From contig NC_008209.1 of NCBI RefSeq assembly GCF_000014045.1, forward strand, positions 638,501 to 702,500: a DNA stretch of 64,000 nucleotides, read 5' to 3'. Under the pieces are notes generated by a model. That model made no database searches and was not told the DNA's origin. It saw only the letters and a list, made by a program, of their open reading frames with translations. Source of the stretch: Roseobacter denitrificans OCh 114. Lineage in GTDB: Bacteria > Pseudomonadota > Alphaproteobacteria > Rhodobacterales > Rhodobacteraceae. Positions 26,967-35,959 of the stretch are shown piece after piece; within the stretch, counting starts at the first letter, position 1, and every line of letters begins with the position of its first letter. The translations under genes and the position numbers were made by a program.

Positions 26967-27728
26967 ATGCCTGGGCAAAGACTTAAAGGAAAACGCGCGC
27001 TTGTAACCGCCGCCGGTCAGGGGATTGGCCGCGCCAGTGCATTGGCGATGGCTGAAGAGGGGGCGCAGGTCTTTGCGACAGACATAGACATGGATGCGCT
27101 TTCAACGATTCGGGAGGCGAATCACGAAAATATCGAAATTTTCGAACTTGATGCCCGCAGCGATGACAGCGTGGCCGCCGGTGTCGAACGGGCCAGACCG
27201 GACGTTTTGTTCAACTGTGCAGGCTTTGTGCATCACGGCACAATTCTGGATGCAACGGATGGTGATTGGGACTTTGCCTTTGATCTGAACGTGCGCTCCA
27301 TGTTGCGCACCATCAAGGCGGCACTGCCCGGCATGCTGAATCGCGGTGTCGGGTCGATCGTCAATATGTCGTCTGCCTGCTCTTCGGTCATGGGTGCGCC
27401 AAACCGGTTTATCTATGGCACGACCAAGGCTGCGGTGATCGGGCTGACCAAATCGGTTGCGCTGGATTTCATCGACAAGGGCATCCGCTGCAATGCGATC
27501 TGCCCGGGCACGGTGGAAAGCCCAAGCTGGCTTGAACGCGTGGACGCTCTGGGCAAACAGTTGGGCAGCCGGGAGGAAGCGCTGGCGCAATTCGTGGCCC
27601 GGCAACCCATGGGGCGCGTTGCCAGTGCCGATGAGATCGCCTCGCTCGTCGTCTATCTTGCCAGCGATGAAAGCGCGTTCACCACAGGGCATCCCCATAT
27701 CATTGACGGAGGCTGGTCAGGCCAATGA
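26967..27728 (+). CDS. short-chain dehydrogenase, 2-keto-3-deoxy-sugar-acid 4-dehydrogenase-like
   Basis: 253 aa from ATG 26967, preceded by AAGGGAGAG. Classical SDR: cofactor motif [15 protein letters not shown], catalytic Ser in [13 protein letters not shown] (Tyr-x-x-x-Lys) and the C-terminal ITGGW-like IIDGGW. Overall it resembles 2-keto-3-deoxy-L-fuconate dehydrogenase and its pentonate homologs, which oxidise C4 of a 2-keto-3-deoxy acid to a 2,4-diketo acid. That fits the next genes: a sugar-acid dehydratase (4-nt overlap) that would make the substrate and an FAH hydrolase that would cleave the product. An in-frame ATG at 26712 is too far upstream and antisense to the neighbouring gene. 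Confidence 0.85.
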   Translation: MPGQRLKGKRALVTAAGQGIGRASALAMAEEGAQVFATDIDMDALSTIREANHENIEIFELDARSDDSVAAGVERARPDVLFNCAGFVHHGTILDATDGDWDFAFDLNVRSMLRTIKAALPGMLNRGVGSIVNMSSACSSVMGAPNRFIYGTTKAAVIGLTKSVALDFIDKGIRCNAICPGTVESPSWLERVDALGKQLGSREEALAQFVARQPMGRVASADEIASLVVYLASDESAFTTGHPHIIDGGWSGQ

Positions 27729-29524
27729 CAAAGAAAATCGGTATCGAAGACTTGCGGTCGCGCAAGTGGTTCATGAACCCGGACAATCCGGAAATGACCG
27801 CGCTTTATCTTGAGCGCTATCTCAATTACGGGCTGACGCGGGGCGAGTTACAATCGGGCAAGCCGATCATCGGTATTGCGCAAACCGGCAGTGACCTCAG
27901 CCCCTGTAACCGCCATCACCTCGAGTTGACCAAGCGCGTACGCGACGGGATCATTGCGGCAGGCGGCACCTGCATCGAGGTGCCCGTGCACCCCATTCAG
28001 GAAACCGGCAAACGCCCTACGGCGATGCTGGATCGCAACCTTGCCTATCTGTCGCTGGTTGAGACGCTGTTTGGCTACCCGCTGGATGGTGTTGTGCTGA
28101 ATATCGGCTGTGACAAGACCACGCCTGCGCTTTTGATGGCGGCTGCGACGGTGAACATTCCTGCGATTGCCCTGTCGGTGGGGCCAATGCTGAACGGCTG
28201 GTTCAAGGGTGAGCGGACAGGGTCCGGGACAATCGTCTGGAAGGCGCGCGAAATGCTGGCCGCCGGAGAGATTGATGACGACGGTTTCATGGAGCTTGTT
28301 GCCTCTTCCGCGCCGTCGGTGGGCTATTGCAACACGATGGGCACCGCGACCACGATGAATTCACTGGCGGAGGCCTTGGGCATGCAACTGCCCGGTTCCG
28401 CGGCGATCCCGGCACCCTACCGCGAGCGGGGACAGATCAGCTATGAAACCGGGCGGCGCATTGTGGACATGGTCTGGGAAGACCTGCGCCCCTCGCAGAT
28501 CATGACGCGCGAGGCTTTCGAGAACGCGATTGTCATCAATTCCGCCATTGGGGGGTCGACGAATGCGCCGATCCACCTGAACGGGATCGCGCGCCATCTG
28601 GGTGTTCCGCTGGACAATAACGATTGGCAGAAGCTGGGCCATGATGTGCCGTTGTTGGTCAACTTGCAGCCGGCGGGTGAATACCTTGGCGAAGACTACA
28701 GCCATGCGGGCGGGGTGCCTGCCGTCGTGGGTGAGTTGATGGCAGAGGGCATGTTGCCGCATCCCGACGTGATCACCGTGAATGGCAAAACCATGGGCGA
28801 GAACTGCGCCGATATGCGCAGCGCGGATACCAAGGTGATCAAGACCGTTGCGGATCCATTGAAAGCGCAGGCGGGTTTTATCAACCTGACCGGCAATCTT
28901 TTTGACAGTGCGATCATGAAGACCAGCGTGATCAGCGAGAGTTTTCGCGCCAAATATCTGTCGAACCCTGAGGATCCGAATGCTTTTGAGGGGCGTGCGG
29001 TTGTCTTTGACGGGCCGGAGGATTTTCACAACCGCATCGACGATCCCGCCGAGGCGATCGACGAAAACTGCATCCTCTTCATGCGCGGTGCAGGCCCAAA
29101 GGGGTATCCCGGTGGGGCTGAGGTGGTGAACATGCGCCCCCCGTCCTATCTGATCAAACAGGGTGTTGAAGCCTTGCCCTGCGTGGGTGACGGGCGGCAA
29201 TCGGGAACCTCGGGCAGCCCATCGATCCTGAACGCCTCCCCTGAGGCGGCGGCGGGTGGTGGTCTTGCGCTGTTGCAAAACGGGGACCCTGTGCGCATCG
29301 ATTTGCAAAAATGCACCGCCAACAGCCTCGTGCCGCTGGATGAACTGGCGGAACGCGCCCGCTTGTTCGAGGCTAATGGCGGCTACGACGCCCCCGAAAG
29401 CCAGTCGCCCTGGCAGCAATATTTCCGCGAAAAAGTCGGCCGTTTTGACGAGGGAATGATCCTCGAAGATGCCGACAAATATCAGGACATCTCGCGTCGG
29501 TTCATGCCGCGCGACAACCACTAG
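27725..29524 (+). CDS. IlvD/Edd-family sugar-acid dehydratase, L-arabinonate dehydratase type
   Basis: 599 aa. The three Fe-S cysteines are at 61 (SPCNRHH), 129 (NIGCDKTTP) and 202 (GYCNTMGT), each two positions after the [2Fe-2S] ligands I recall for Rhizobium L-arabinonate dehydratase (59, 127, 200). The substrate region [20 protein letters not shown] contains the catalytic Ser. This places it with pentonate/hexonate dehydratases rather than with branched-chain IlvD. It would dehydrate L-arabinonate, D-fuconate or a related acid to a 2-keto-3-deoxy acid. Starts inside the SDR stop (ATGA), so the two are coupled. Confidence 0.88.
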   Translation: MTKKIGIEDLRSRKWFMNPDNPEMTALYLERYLNYGLTRGELQSGKPIIGIAQTGSDLSPCNRHHLELTKRVRDGIIAAGGTCIEVPVHPIQETGKRPTAMLDRNLAYLSLVETLFGYPLDGVVLNIGCDKTTPALLMAAATVNIPAIALSVGPMLNGWFKGERTGSGTIVWKAREMLAAGEIDDDGFMELVASSAPSVGYCNTMGTATTMNSLAEALGMQLPGSAAIPAPYRERGQISYETGRRIVDMVWEDLRPSQIMTREAFENAIVINSAIGGSTNAPIHLNGIARHLGVPLDNNDWQKLGHDVPLLVNLQPAGEYLGEDYSHAGGVPAVVGELMAEGMLPHPDVITVNGKTMGENCADMRSADTKVIKTVADPLKAQAGFINLTGNLFDSAIMKTSVISESFRAKYLSNPEDPNAFEGRAVVFDGPEDFHNRIDDPAEAIDENCILFMRGAGPKGYPGGAEVVNMRPPSYLIKQGVEALPCVGDGRQSGTSGSPSILNASPEAAAGGGLALLQNGDPVRIDLQKCTANSLVPLDELAERARLFEANGGYDAPESQSPWQQYFREKVGRFDEGMILEDADKYQDISRRFMPRDNH

Positions 29525-29557
29525 GCGCTGCGGCGCACAGACGAAAAGGAAGAAGAC

Positions 29558-30406
29558 ATGAAACTTGTAAGATACGGTGACGCAGGCGCAGAAAAACCCG
29601 GCATGCTGGATGCAGAAGGCGCGTTGCGCGATCTGTCGGGCCATGTGGATGACATTGCGGGCGACGTGCTGTCCGACGCGGGCCTTGATAAGCTGCGCGC
29701 GATTGATCCGACCAGCCTGCCCGTTGTGGATGGCAGCCCGCGCATTGGTCCTTGCGTTGGCAATATCGGTAAATTCATGTGCATCGGGCTGAACTATTCC
29801 GATCATGCCGCCGAAACAGGTGCCGCCATCCCCGAGCATCCGATCCTGTTCTTCAAGGCCAATTCTGCGGTCGTGGGGCCGAATGACGATGTGTCCATGC
29901 CGCGCGGCTCCACCCACACCGATTGGGAGGTCGAACTGGGCGTCGTGATCGGGACCACGGCCAAATATGTGTCCAAAGAGAACGCATTGGATCACGTGGC
30001 AGGCTATTGCGTGATCAACGACGTCTCCGAGCGGCATTTCCAGACGCAGCTGACGGGGCAGTGGACCAAGGGTAAATCCTGCGACACCTTCGGGCCGACC
30101 GGGCCTTGGCTGGTGACGCGTGACGAGGTGGCGGACCCGCAAGCCCTGGACATGTGGCTGGACGTGAACGGCAAGCGGATGCAGACCGGCACGACCAGTA
30201 CCATGATCTTTACCGTGGCCGAGATCATCGAACACCTCTCGGGGCTGATGACGCTGCATCCGGGTGATGTGATCACCACCGGCACGCCTCCCGGTGTCGG
30301 CATGGGGATAAAGCCCGAACCCGTCTATCTGAAAAAAGGCGATGTGATGGAGTTGTGGATCGAAGGGTTGGGGACGCAGCGGCAGACCGTGACGGAGGAC
30401 GCATAG
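29558..30406 (+). CDS. fumarylacetoacetate hydrolase family protein, 2,4-diketo-3-deoxy-sugar-acid hydrolase-like
   Basis: 282 aa. An N-terminal lid (1-70) precedes the FAH catalytic domain: MCIGLNYSDHAAETG, PILFFKANSAVVGP, metal ligands in TDWEVELGVVIG (Glu-x-Glu and a distal Asp), DVSERHFQ and GDVITTGTPPGVGMG. Homologs beside an SDR and a dehydratase hydrolyse 2,4-diketo-3-deoxy-rhamnonate, -fuconate or -pentonate to pyruvate plus lactate or glycolate. It has its own SD (GGAAGAAG, 29549-29556) 33 bp after the dehydratase stop and abuts the next gene without a gap. Confidence 0.87.
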   Translation: MKLVRYGDAGAEKPGMLDAEGALRDLSGHVDDIAGDVLSDAGLDKLRAIDPTSLPVVDGSPRIGPCVGNIGKFMCIGLNYSDHAAETGAAIPEHPILFFKANSAVVGPNDDVSMPRGSTHTDWEVELGVVIGTTAKYVSKENALDHVAGYCVINDVSERHFQTQLTGQWTKGKSCDTFGPTGPWLVTRDEVADPQALDMWLDVNGKRMQTGTTSTMIFTVAEIIEHLSGLMTLHPGDVITTGTPPGVGMGIKPEPVYLKKGDVMELWIEGLGTQRQTVTEDA

Positions 30407-31336
30407 ATGCCGGACCTGTTGCAAATCGGCGGTGTCACCGATGTCATGCGCGAAAGGCTGGAGGCGGCGTTTACCATCCACAAGCTGGCCGACGGCGCCT
30501 ACCCGGCGGAGGCGATCACGCATATTGCCACCAATGGGCATGACGGTGTGCCCGCCGATGTGATGAGCGCGTTGCCCAACCTCAAGATGATCAGCTGCTA
30601 TGGCGTTGGCTATGACGCGGTGGACGTCACGGTAGCAAAGGCGCGTGGCATCGTCGTGACGCATACGCCGAATGTGTTGAACGGTGAAGTTGCCACCACG
30701 GCGGTGATGCTGATGATGGCCTGTTATCGTGAACTGTTGCGCGATGATGCCTGGGTCCGTTCCGGCGATTGGGAGGCGAAAGGCAATGCGCCGCTGACCC
30801 GTTCGGTGGACAATCAGACGGTTGGAATTCTGGGCCTTGGACGCATTGGCCAGGCGATTGCTGACAAGCTCGCGCCCTTTGGCACGACGATCGTGTATCA
30901 TTCCCGCACGCAGAAAGACGTGGCCTATCAATACTACGCTGATCTGACGGAAATGGCGGCCAACGTGGATTGTCTGATCTGCATCACACCGGGTGGGCCA
31001 GCGACCAACAAGATCGTCAACAAAGACGTTCTGGACGCCTTGGGGCCCAAGGGAACGCTGATCAATGTGAGCCGCGGGTCGGTCGTGGATGAGGCCGCGA
31101 TGATTGCAGCCTTGCAGGAAAAACGCCTTGGTTGGGCTGGGCTGGACGTCTTTGAGGCGGAACCCAAGGTGCCGCAGGCCCTGCGCGATCTGCCCAATGT
31201 CGTTCTGTTACCCCATGTCGGCAGCGCTACGGTTGAAACGCGCGCCGCGATGGGGGCTTTGACCGTCGACAACCTGTTGCAGCACCTCTCCGATGGTAGC
31301 ACCGTATCCCCGGTGCCGGAATGCGCGGATATGTGA
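30407..31336 (+). CDS. D-isomer-specific 2-hydroxyacid dehydrogenase (glyoxylate/hydroxypyruvate reductase-like)
   Basis: 309 aa. NAD(P) motif [16 protein letters not shown]; catalytic Arg in [13 protein letters not shown], Glu in FEAEPKVP and His in [13 protein letters not shown]. Interconverts a 2-ketoacid and a D-2-hydroxyacid. The FAH hydrolase encoded just before it would release pyruvate plus glycolate or lactate, so this enzyme may process the two- or three-carbon product (inference). Starts immediately after the hydrolase stop. Confidence 0.88.
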   Translation: MPDLLQIGGVTDVMRERLEAAFTIHKLADGAYPAEAITHIATNGHDGVPADVMSALPNLKMISCYGVGYDAVDVTVAKARGIVVTHTPNVLNGEVATTAVMLMMACYRELLRDDAWVRSGDWEAKGNAPLTRSVDNQTVGILGLGRIGQAIADKLAPFGTTIVYHSRTQKDVAYQYYADLTEMAANVDCLICITPGGPATNKIVNKDVLDALGPKGTLINVSRGSVVDEAAMIAALQEKRLGWAGLDVFEAEPKVPQALRDLPNVVLLPHVGSATVETRAAMGALTVDNLLQHLSDGSTVSPVPECADM

Positions 31337-31337
31337 C

Positions 31338-32438
31338 ATGAGCCGGATCGCCACGGTTCAGGCCCGGCTTTTCAATGTGCCCTTGGATGAGGTGTTGGTG
31401 GATGCCAAACACGGCAGTCACAGCCACTTTCACCTCATCACGGCGACCATAACGCTGGAAGACGGGCGTCAGGGCACGGGTTATACCTATAACGGCGGGC
31501 GCGGCGGGCATGCGACGGCGGCGATGATCACGCATGATCTGGCGCCCTTTCTCATCGGCAAGTACGCGCAGGACGTCGAAGCGCTGAACGATGCGATGCA
31601 ATGGCATATGCATTACGTGGGGCGTGGCGGCATCGTCAGCTTTGCGATCTCGGCGGTCGATATCGCCCTGTGGGATTTGCGCTGCAAGGCGCATGGCGCG
31701 CCCCTCTGGCAACTGGCGGGTGGCGTGGATAACAGTTGCAAAGCCTATGGCGGCGGCATTGATCTTGCCTTTCCGCTGCCCAAACTGCTCACGCATGTGC
31801 AGGGCTATCTCGATGCGGGCCTGAATGCGGTCAAAATCAAGGTCGGCCAGCCAGATATGGCAGACGATATTGCCCGTATCCGTGCCGTGCGTCGCCATAT
31901 CGGTCCCGACGCCGATTTCATGATCGACGCGAATTATGCGTTGACGGTGGAGCAGGCGATCACCCTCGCCAATGCGGTGAAGGACCAGAATATCCTATGG
32001 TTTGAAGAGCCGATCATCCCGGACAATTACCCCGGATATGCGCAGATCACCAAAGCGACGGGCATGGCCGTGGCGCAGGGCGAAAACCTGCACACGATCC
32101 ACGAGTTTGAAATGGCCGTGGCGCAGTCAGATCTGGGCTTCATCCAGCCCGATGCATCTAATTGCGGTGGTATCACGGGGTGGTTGCAGGTTGCGGCGCT
32201 GACCGAACAAAGCGGCATCGCACTATGTTCGCATGGCATGCAGGAATTGCACGTGAGCCTTGTTTCCGCTCAGGCGCACGCCGGCTGGATCGAAGTGCAC
32301 AGCTTTCCAATCGACCGATACACGATGCGTCCGCTGGTGATTGAGGACGCACGCGCGGTTGCGCCGGATGAATCCGGGATCGGCGTGACGTTCGATTGGC
32401 AAAGGTTGCAGGCCTTTGAGGTCGTGCAACCAGCTTAA
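31338..32438 (+). CDS. mandelate racemase/muconate lactonizing enzyme family protein
   Basis: 366 aa from ATG 31338 ([12 protein letters not shown]), one base after the preceding stop. Capping domain at 1-120, then the barrel with KIK (VKIKVGQP), metal ligands [13 protein letters not shown] and AQGENLHT, and SHGMQEL supplying the opposite-face His. The histidine context and the [12 protein letters not shown] loop (about residue 48) resemble the MR/GalrD-TalrD acid-sugar dehydratase side of the superfamily more than the Gci-like enzyme at 21802-22971. It could dehydrate or epimerise the aldonate that feeds this operon. Its stop overlaps the convergent chrR gene by 4 bp. Confidence 0.83.
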   Translation: MSRIATVQARLFNVPLDEVLVDAKHGSHSHFHLITATITLEDGRQGTGYTYNGGRGGHATAAMITHDLAPFLIGKYAQDVEALNDAMQWHMHYVGRGGIVSFAISAVDIALWDLRCKAHGAPLWQLAGGVDNSCKAYGGGIDLAFPLPKLLTHVQGYLDAGLNAVKIKVGQPDMADDIARIRAVRRHIGPDADFMIDANYALTVEQAITLANAVKDQNILWFEEPIIPDNYPGYAQITKATGMAVAQGENLHTIHEFEMAVAQSDLGFIQPDASNCGGITGWLQVAALTEQSGIALCSHGMQELHVSLVSAQAHAGWIEVHSFPIDRYTMRPLVIEDARAVAPDESGIGVTFDWQRLQAFEVVQPA

Positions 32439-33088
32439 ATCCTGAGGAACCGTTGCGCGATCTTCGGCAGCAGGCGGTCGAATTCCAGCGGCGCATCCGC
32501 AACTGCAAGGCAGATGCAATCCTCGTGGATGTCCGCAACCGGCGTGTGGTGCAGGTCACTGTCGGCGATTTCCACGTCGCCACGTGCGAAATATCCGTCA
32601 TCGTCCTGAAACGCGCCTTTGAGCACCATGGTCATTTCGGTGCCCTTGTGTCCGTGATCCGGCATCGCGGTGCCCGCCGGGATCAGCAACAAACGTGCGG
32701 TTGCGTCTTTCGATGTCGGCAAAATCGCTTGCTTCACGCCCATGCCAATTGGCTTCCACTTGATGCTGTCAAGATCGCCGCCCACGTAATCCTGTATCGG
32801 CTTGGGCAGCACGCCTGGTGTCGTTTTCGCCGCAGGCATGGTCACATCGATATCGCCACCCGCGATCAGATCCATGGTGTTCGCAAAACTGTTGTTGTCC
32901 ATTTCGGTATCGGCGCTTTGCTCAAGCAGAGCACCGCCGAGCGCGTCAAAGCTCTCCGCCTGCGCACGGCAGCTGTCGCAGAGCGACAGATGTGCCGCGA
33001 CCATCAGGTTGAAGGCTTCAGGTAGCGTTCCGGCAGAATAGGCCATGAGAATGGCGTCATTGAGATGGTGTTTAATGGTATCAGTCAT
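32435..33088 (-). CDS. chrR: ChrR-type zinc anti-sigma factor with cupin domain
   Basis: 217 aa. The N-terminal anti-sigma domain shows His8, then [10 protein letters not shown] giving His33, Cys37 and Cys40. These are offset by two from the zinc ligands I recall for R. sphaeroides ChrR (H6, H31, C35, C38). A C-terminal cupin (about 105-205: [22 protein letters not shown]) is required in that organism for release of sigma-E by singlet oxygen. Located 7 bp downstream of rpoE and so cotranscribed. It would hold RpoE inactive in the cytoplasm until singlet oxygen or organic peroxides trigger its proteolysis. Confidence 0.94.
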   Translation of the reverse strand: MTDTIKHHLNDAILMAYSAGTLPEAFNLMVAAHLSLCDSCRAQAESFDALGGALLEQSADTEMDNNSFANTMDLIAGGDIDVTMPAAKTTPGVLPKPIQDYVGGDLDSIKWKPIGMGVKQAILPTSKDATARLLLIPAGTAMPDHGHKGTEMTMVLKGAFQDDDGYFARGDVEIADSDLHHTPVADIHEDCICLAVADAPLEFDRLLPKIAQRFLRI

Positions 33089-33095
33089 CGTTTCA

Positions 33096-33647
33096 TCACT
33101 TCATTGCGTGGCGTAATCTGTCCAACGCCAGTCTTATTCTCGATTTGATCGTGCCAAGCGGCAGACCGGTTTGTGCGGCAATCTCGCTGTGGGTCAGGTC
33201 CCCGAAATATGCCTTTTCTATCAATTCTCTTTGCGCGGGCGGCAGCGCCGCGAGGGCCGAAACCAATATCTCTGACTCCTGCTGCAGGCCCAGTACTTCC
33301 GCCTGATCCGGTTCCGCTTCGGGACCCCAGGTCAGGTCTTCCGGCTCCGGGCGTCTGTTGCGACGCAGCAGGTCAATCTTGCGGTTTCGCGCGATGGTGA
33401 AAATCCACGTTGCGACAGAGGCCCGCGAGGGGTCGAACTGATGCGACTTGTGCCAGAGCGTGGCCATCACGTCCTGTGTGCATTCCTCGGCCAGGGTCGA
33501 ATCCGCACCGGATTTGATCAGGAACCCTTTGACGCGCGGCGCGAAGTGATCAAACAACTCCGCGAATGCGGCGCGGTCCTGATCATCCCGGATACGCGTC
33601 ATGTGAGATACCCAGAGCATCCGTTTCGATGGTTCACTTGACGTCAC
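33096..33647 (-). CDS. rpoE: ECF sigma factor RpoE (singlet-oxygen response, ECF11-like)
   Basis: 183 aa from GTG 33647, the start that best fits the ~180-aa family length and the promoter placement. In-frame ATGs exist at 33620 and 33602, and a longer reading to 33752 would begin downstream of almost no promoter. Region 2 is RDDQDRAAFAELFDHFAPRVKGFL...CTQDVMATLWHKSHQFDP; region 4 ends EIAAQTGLPLGTIKSRIRLALDRLRHAM. The pairing with chrR and the divergent five-gene operon support assignment as the singlet-oxygen sigma factor. Probable autoregulation from the TGATCC-type promoter at 33758-33786. Confidence 0.93.
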   Translation of the reverse strand: MTSSEPSKRMLWVSHMTRIRDDQDRAAFAELFDHFAPRVKGFLIKSGADSTLAEECTQDVMATLWHKSHQFDPSRASVATWIFTIARNRKIDLLRRNRRPEPEDLTWGPEAEPDQAEVLGLQQESEILVSALAALPPAQRELIEKAYFGDLTHSEIAAQTGLPLGTIKSRIRLALDRLRHAMK

Positions 33648-33757
33648 TTGCTCACGTCCCGTTTTCACTACTTTCAAATGCCCAGAAGTACCCGGCCCGA
33701 CGAGCTGGAATGGCGATGCCGTGTCCGGTTGGATGGTCAGATTTGCACACATACCAA

Positions 33758-33786
33758 GGATACGCCATGCGACAGAATTTGGATCA
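33758..33786 (-). promoter_or_regulatory. candidate RpoE-dependent promoter of rpoE-chrR
   Basis: On the minus strand: TGATCC (33786-33781), 16-nt spacer, CGTATCC (33764-33758). The TGATCC element matches the -35 I recall for RpoE promoters of R. sphaeroides. Initiation would fall near 33750, about 100 nt upstream of the GTG start, consistent with autoregulation. Confidence 0.6.
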
Positions 33787-33811
33787 CTCTTATTTAAGGA
33801 TGGTTTTCAAT

Positions 33812-33839
33812 TCATCCAGCGACCAATATGCCGCGTATA
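33812..33839 (+). promoter_or_regulatory. candidate RpoE-dependent promoter of the divergent operon
   Basis: TCATCC (33812-33817), 16-nt spacer, CGTATA (33834-33839): one mismatch from the -35 of the opposite promoter, with the same spacing and CGTAT -10. The start site would be about 30 nt upstream of the ATG at 33876. Confidence 0.55.
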
Positions 33840-33875
33840 CCTCTGCAAGACTGTCACCAAGGTAGAAAGACATCA

Positions 33876-35204
33876 ATGCCGTTTGAAGCTCTCACGCTGG
33901 GCGAGTTGCCAGCGTACACACCTCCTCAAAATCAAACCAAAGTTGCGATCATTGGCGCTGGAATCTCCGGGTTGGGGGCCGCGCATATGCTGTCCAAGAC
34001 CCACAAGGTCACCCTGTTCGAAGCCGAGGATCGTCTGGGCGGTCACGCGCGCACCAAGATGGCGGGCAAGCGGGGGGATCAGCCGGTGGATACCGGCTTC
34101 ATCGTCTTTAATTATGCCAATTATCCCTATATGGCCGCGCTGTTCGAACAACTGGATGTGCCGGTCGTAAAATCGAACATGAGCTTTGGCGCATCCATCG
34201 ACGGGGGTGCGCTGGAATATGCGCTGACCTCTCTTGATGCGCTTTTTGCGCAACGGCGAAATGCGGTTCATCCTGCGTTTTTGCGCATGGTGCGGGACAT
34301 CTTCAAATTCAACAAACATGCCATCACTGTCGCGCAGGACGAAAGCCTGACGCTGGGGGAATTCCTTGACAAGATGGGCACGGGTCCGTGGTTTCGCGAT
34401 TACTATCTGTTGCCGCTGTCCGGGGCCATCTGGTCCACTCCGGTTGAGAAAATCATGGATTTCCCGGCCTATGCGCTGATCCGGTTCTTCGAAAACCATG
34501 CGCTGTTGAATACCACTGGACAGCATCAATGGTACACGGTGCAGGGCGGGTCGACGCAATATGTGCGGCGGCTGGAAAATGCCCTGCTGGCGCAGGGTGT
34601 CGAGATGCGCCTCGGGGCGGCTGTTCAATCGGTGCGTCGTGTGGGGGGCAAGGTGTTCATCCGTCCGTGGGGCGGTGAAGAGGAGGCGTTCGATCATGTG
34701 ATCATGGCGACCCATTCGGATGATTCCCTCAAGATGCTGGCTGACCCCAGCGCGCAGGAAACTGCCGCATTGGATGCCGTCGCCTATCAGCCAAATGACA
34801 TTGTGCTGCACGCGGATGCAAGCATCATGCCGAAGCGTAAAAAGACATGGGCGAGCTGGGTCTACACAGAGGACAAGGATGCCCTGTCCGACCGGATTGA
34901 TCTGACCTATTGGATGAATTCGCTGCAGCCCATCCCGCATGATGACCCGCATTTCGTGACGTTGAACACGAAACGCACGATCCGCGAAGAGTTGATCTAC
35001 GATCAGGCCACGCTGCGCCATCCGGTCTATGATCTCGCGGCCTTGACGGCACAGAAGGAGGTTGCGGATTTTAACGGGGCACAAAACACGTGGTTCTGCG
35101 GGGCATGGATGAAAAACGGCTTTCATGAAGACGGACTGTCCAGCGCGGTCGACGTCGTGCGCAAGCTGCGCAGCAATGAGCAGATGAAAGTCGCGGCCGA
35201 GTGA
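33876..35204 (+). CDS. FAD-dependent amine-oxidase-like flavoprotein (RSP_1091-like)
   Basis: 442 aa from ATG 33876 (MPFEALTLGEL); an upstream in-frame ATG at 33828 overlaps the candidate -10 region. N-terminal FAD-binding motif VAIIGAGISGLGAAHML, then VTLFEAEDRLGGHARTK and DTGFIVFNYANYP, and a C-terminal FAD signature WFCGAWMKNGFHEDGLSSA. First gene of the operon divergent from rpoE. In R. sphaeroides the homologous gene, as I recall, is RpoE-dependent and linked to furan fatty acid formation and to ChrR turnover. The function here is therefore probably oxidation of a membrane-lipid acyl chain; direct evidence is lacking. Confidence 0.87.
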   Translation: MPFEALTLGELPAYTPPQNQTKVAIIGAGISGLGAAHMLSKTHKVTLFEAEDRLGGHARTKMAGKRGDQPVDTGFIVFNYANYPYMAALFEQLDVPVVKSNMSFGASIDGGALEYALTSLDALFAQRRNAVHPAFLRMVRDIFKFNKHAITVAQDESLTLGEFLDKMGTGPWFRDYYLLPLSGAIWSTPVEKIMDFPAYALIRFFENHALLNTTGQHQWYTVQGGSTQYVRRLENALLAQGVEMRLGAAVQSVRRVGGKVFIRPWGGEEEAFDHVIMATHSDDSLKMLADPSAQETAALDAVAYQPNDIVLHADASIMPKRKKTWASWVYTEDKDALSDRIDLTYWMNSLQPIPHDDPHFVTLNTKRTIREELIYDQATLRHPVYDLAALTAQKEVADFNGAQNTWFCGAWMKNGFHEDGLSSAVDVVRKLRSNEQMKVAAE

Positions 35205-35959
35205 CCTTAGGCATCGATCATATCTCCGGGCTGACGTATCATGGCCGCAAGGGTGCGATCAGCAACGCGTTTCGCTATTCGGTGGATTACGTGCTGCTGG
35301 ACGCCGAAGCGGAGGTAAAGACCCCATGGTTGTTCTCGCGAAACGGGCGCGGGTTCACCGGTCTGAAAGACCTTGATCACGGCGGCGCACCCGGGCAGGG
35401 GCGCGGTGCCTCTTGGGTGCGCGAGGTGCTTGGCCAGCATCAGATCCGCGATGTGGAAACGATTGAACTTCTGGCACAGCCGCGGGTGTTGGGGCATGTG
35501 TTCAACCCCGTGAGTTTCTGGTTGTGCCGTCGCTCTGACGGGGCCTTGATCACGGTGATCGCAGAAGTTTCGAACACCTTCGGGGACCGGCACAGTTATC
35601 TGTGCGCGCATTCTGATCAGCGCCCGATTGAACCGAGTGACACGCTTCAGGCGACCAAGATTTTCCATGTCTCACCCTTTCAGCCGGTGGAAGGCGGGTA
35701 CAAGTTCCGCTTTGATGTGACGGATGCGCGCATCGGCATCTGGATTGATTACGCGCGCCCGGATGGCGGTTTGATCGCCACGCTGACGGGCCATCGCAAA
35801 CCATTGACCAACGGCGCAATCCTGCGCGCGGCGTTTCGCCGACCTCTTGGCGCGCGCCGCGTTCTGGCGCTCATCCACTGGCAGGCGCTCAAGCTCTGGA
35901 TCAAGGGGGCCATCTATCGCGGACGTCCCAAACCGCCATCAAAAGAAGTGTCAAGATAG
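35201..35959 (+). CDS. DUF1365 family protein
   Basis: 252 aa starting at GTG 35201, overlapping the flavoprotein stop (GTGA). The family hallmark GHVFNPVSFWLCRR followed by VIAEVSNTFGDRHSYL is present near residues 90-130, and a KIFHVSPFQPVEGGYKF segment follows. DUF1365 genes almost always sit beside the amine-oxidase-like flavoprotein and often a cyclopropane-synthase-like methyltransferase, pointing to fatty-acyl modification. No methyltransferase gene is present in this copy of the cluster. Biochemical role not established. Confidence 0.85.
   Translation: MTLGIDHISGLTYHGRKGAISNAFRYSVDYVLLDAEAEVKTPWLFSRNGRGFTGLKDLDHGGAPGQGRGASWVREVLGQHQIRDVETIELLAQPRVLGHVFNPVSFWLCRRSDGALITVIAEVSNTFGDRHSYLCAHSDQRPIEPSDTLQATKIFHVSPFQPVEGGYKFRFDVTDARIGIWIDYARPDGGLIATLTGHRKPLTNGAILRAAFRRPLGARRVLALIHWQALKLWIKGAIYRGRPKPPSKEVSR

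Noticed and set aside
28361..30931. Very long open frame (856 codons) antisense to the dehydratase and FAH genes
   Set aside because: It is the complementary frame of two clearly conserved genes, has Arg/His-rich non-protein-like composition, and such frames are expected in GC-rich coding DNA.
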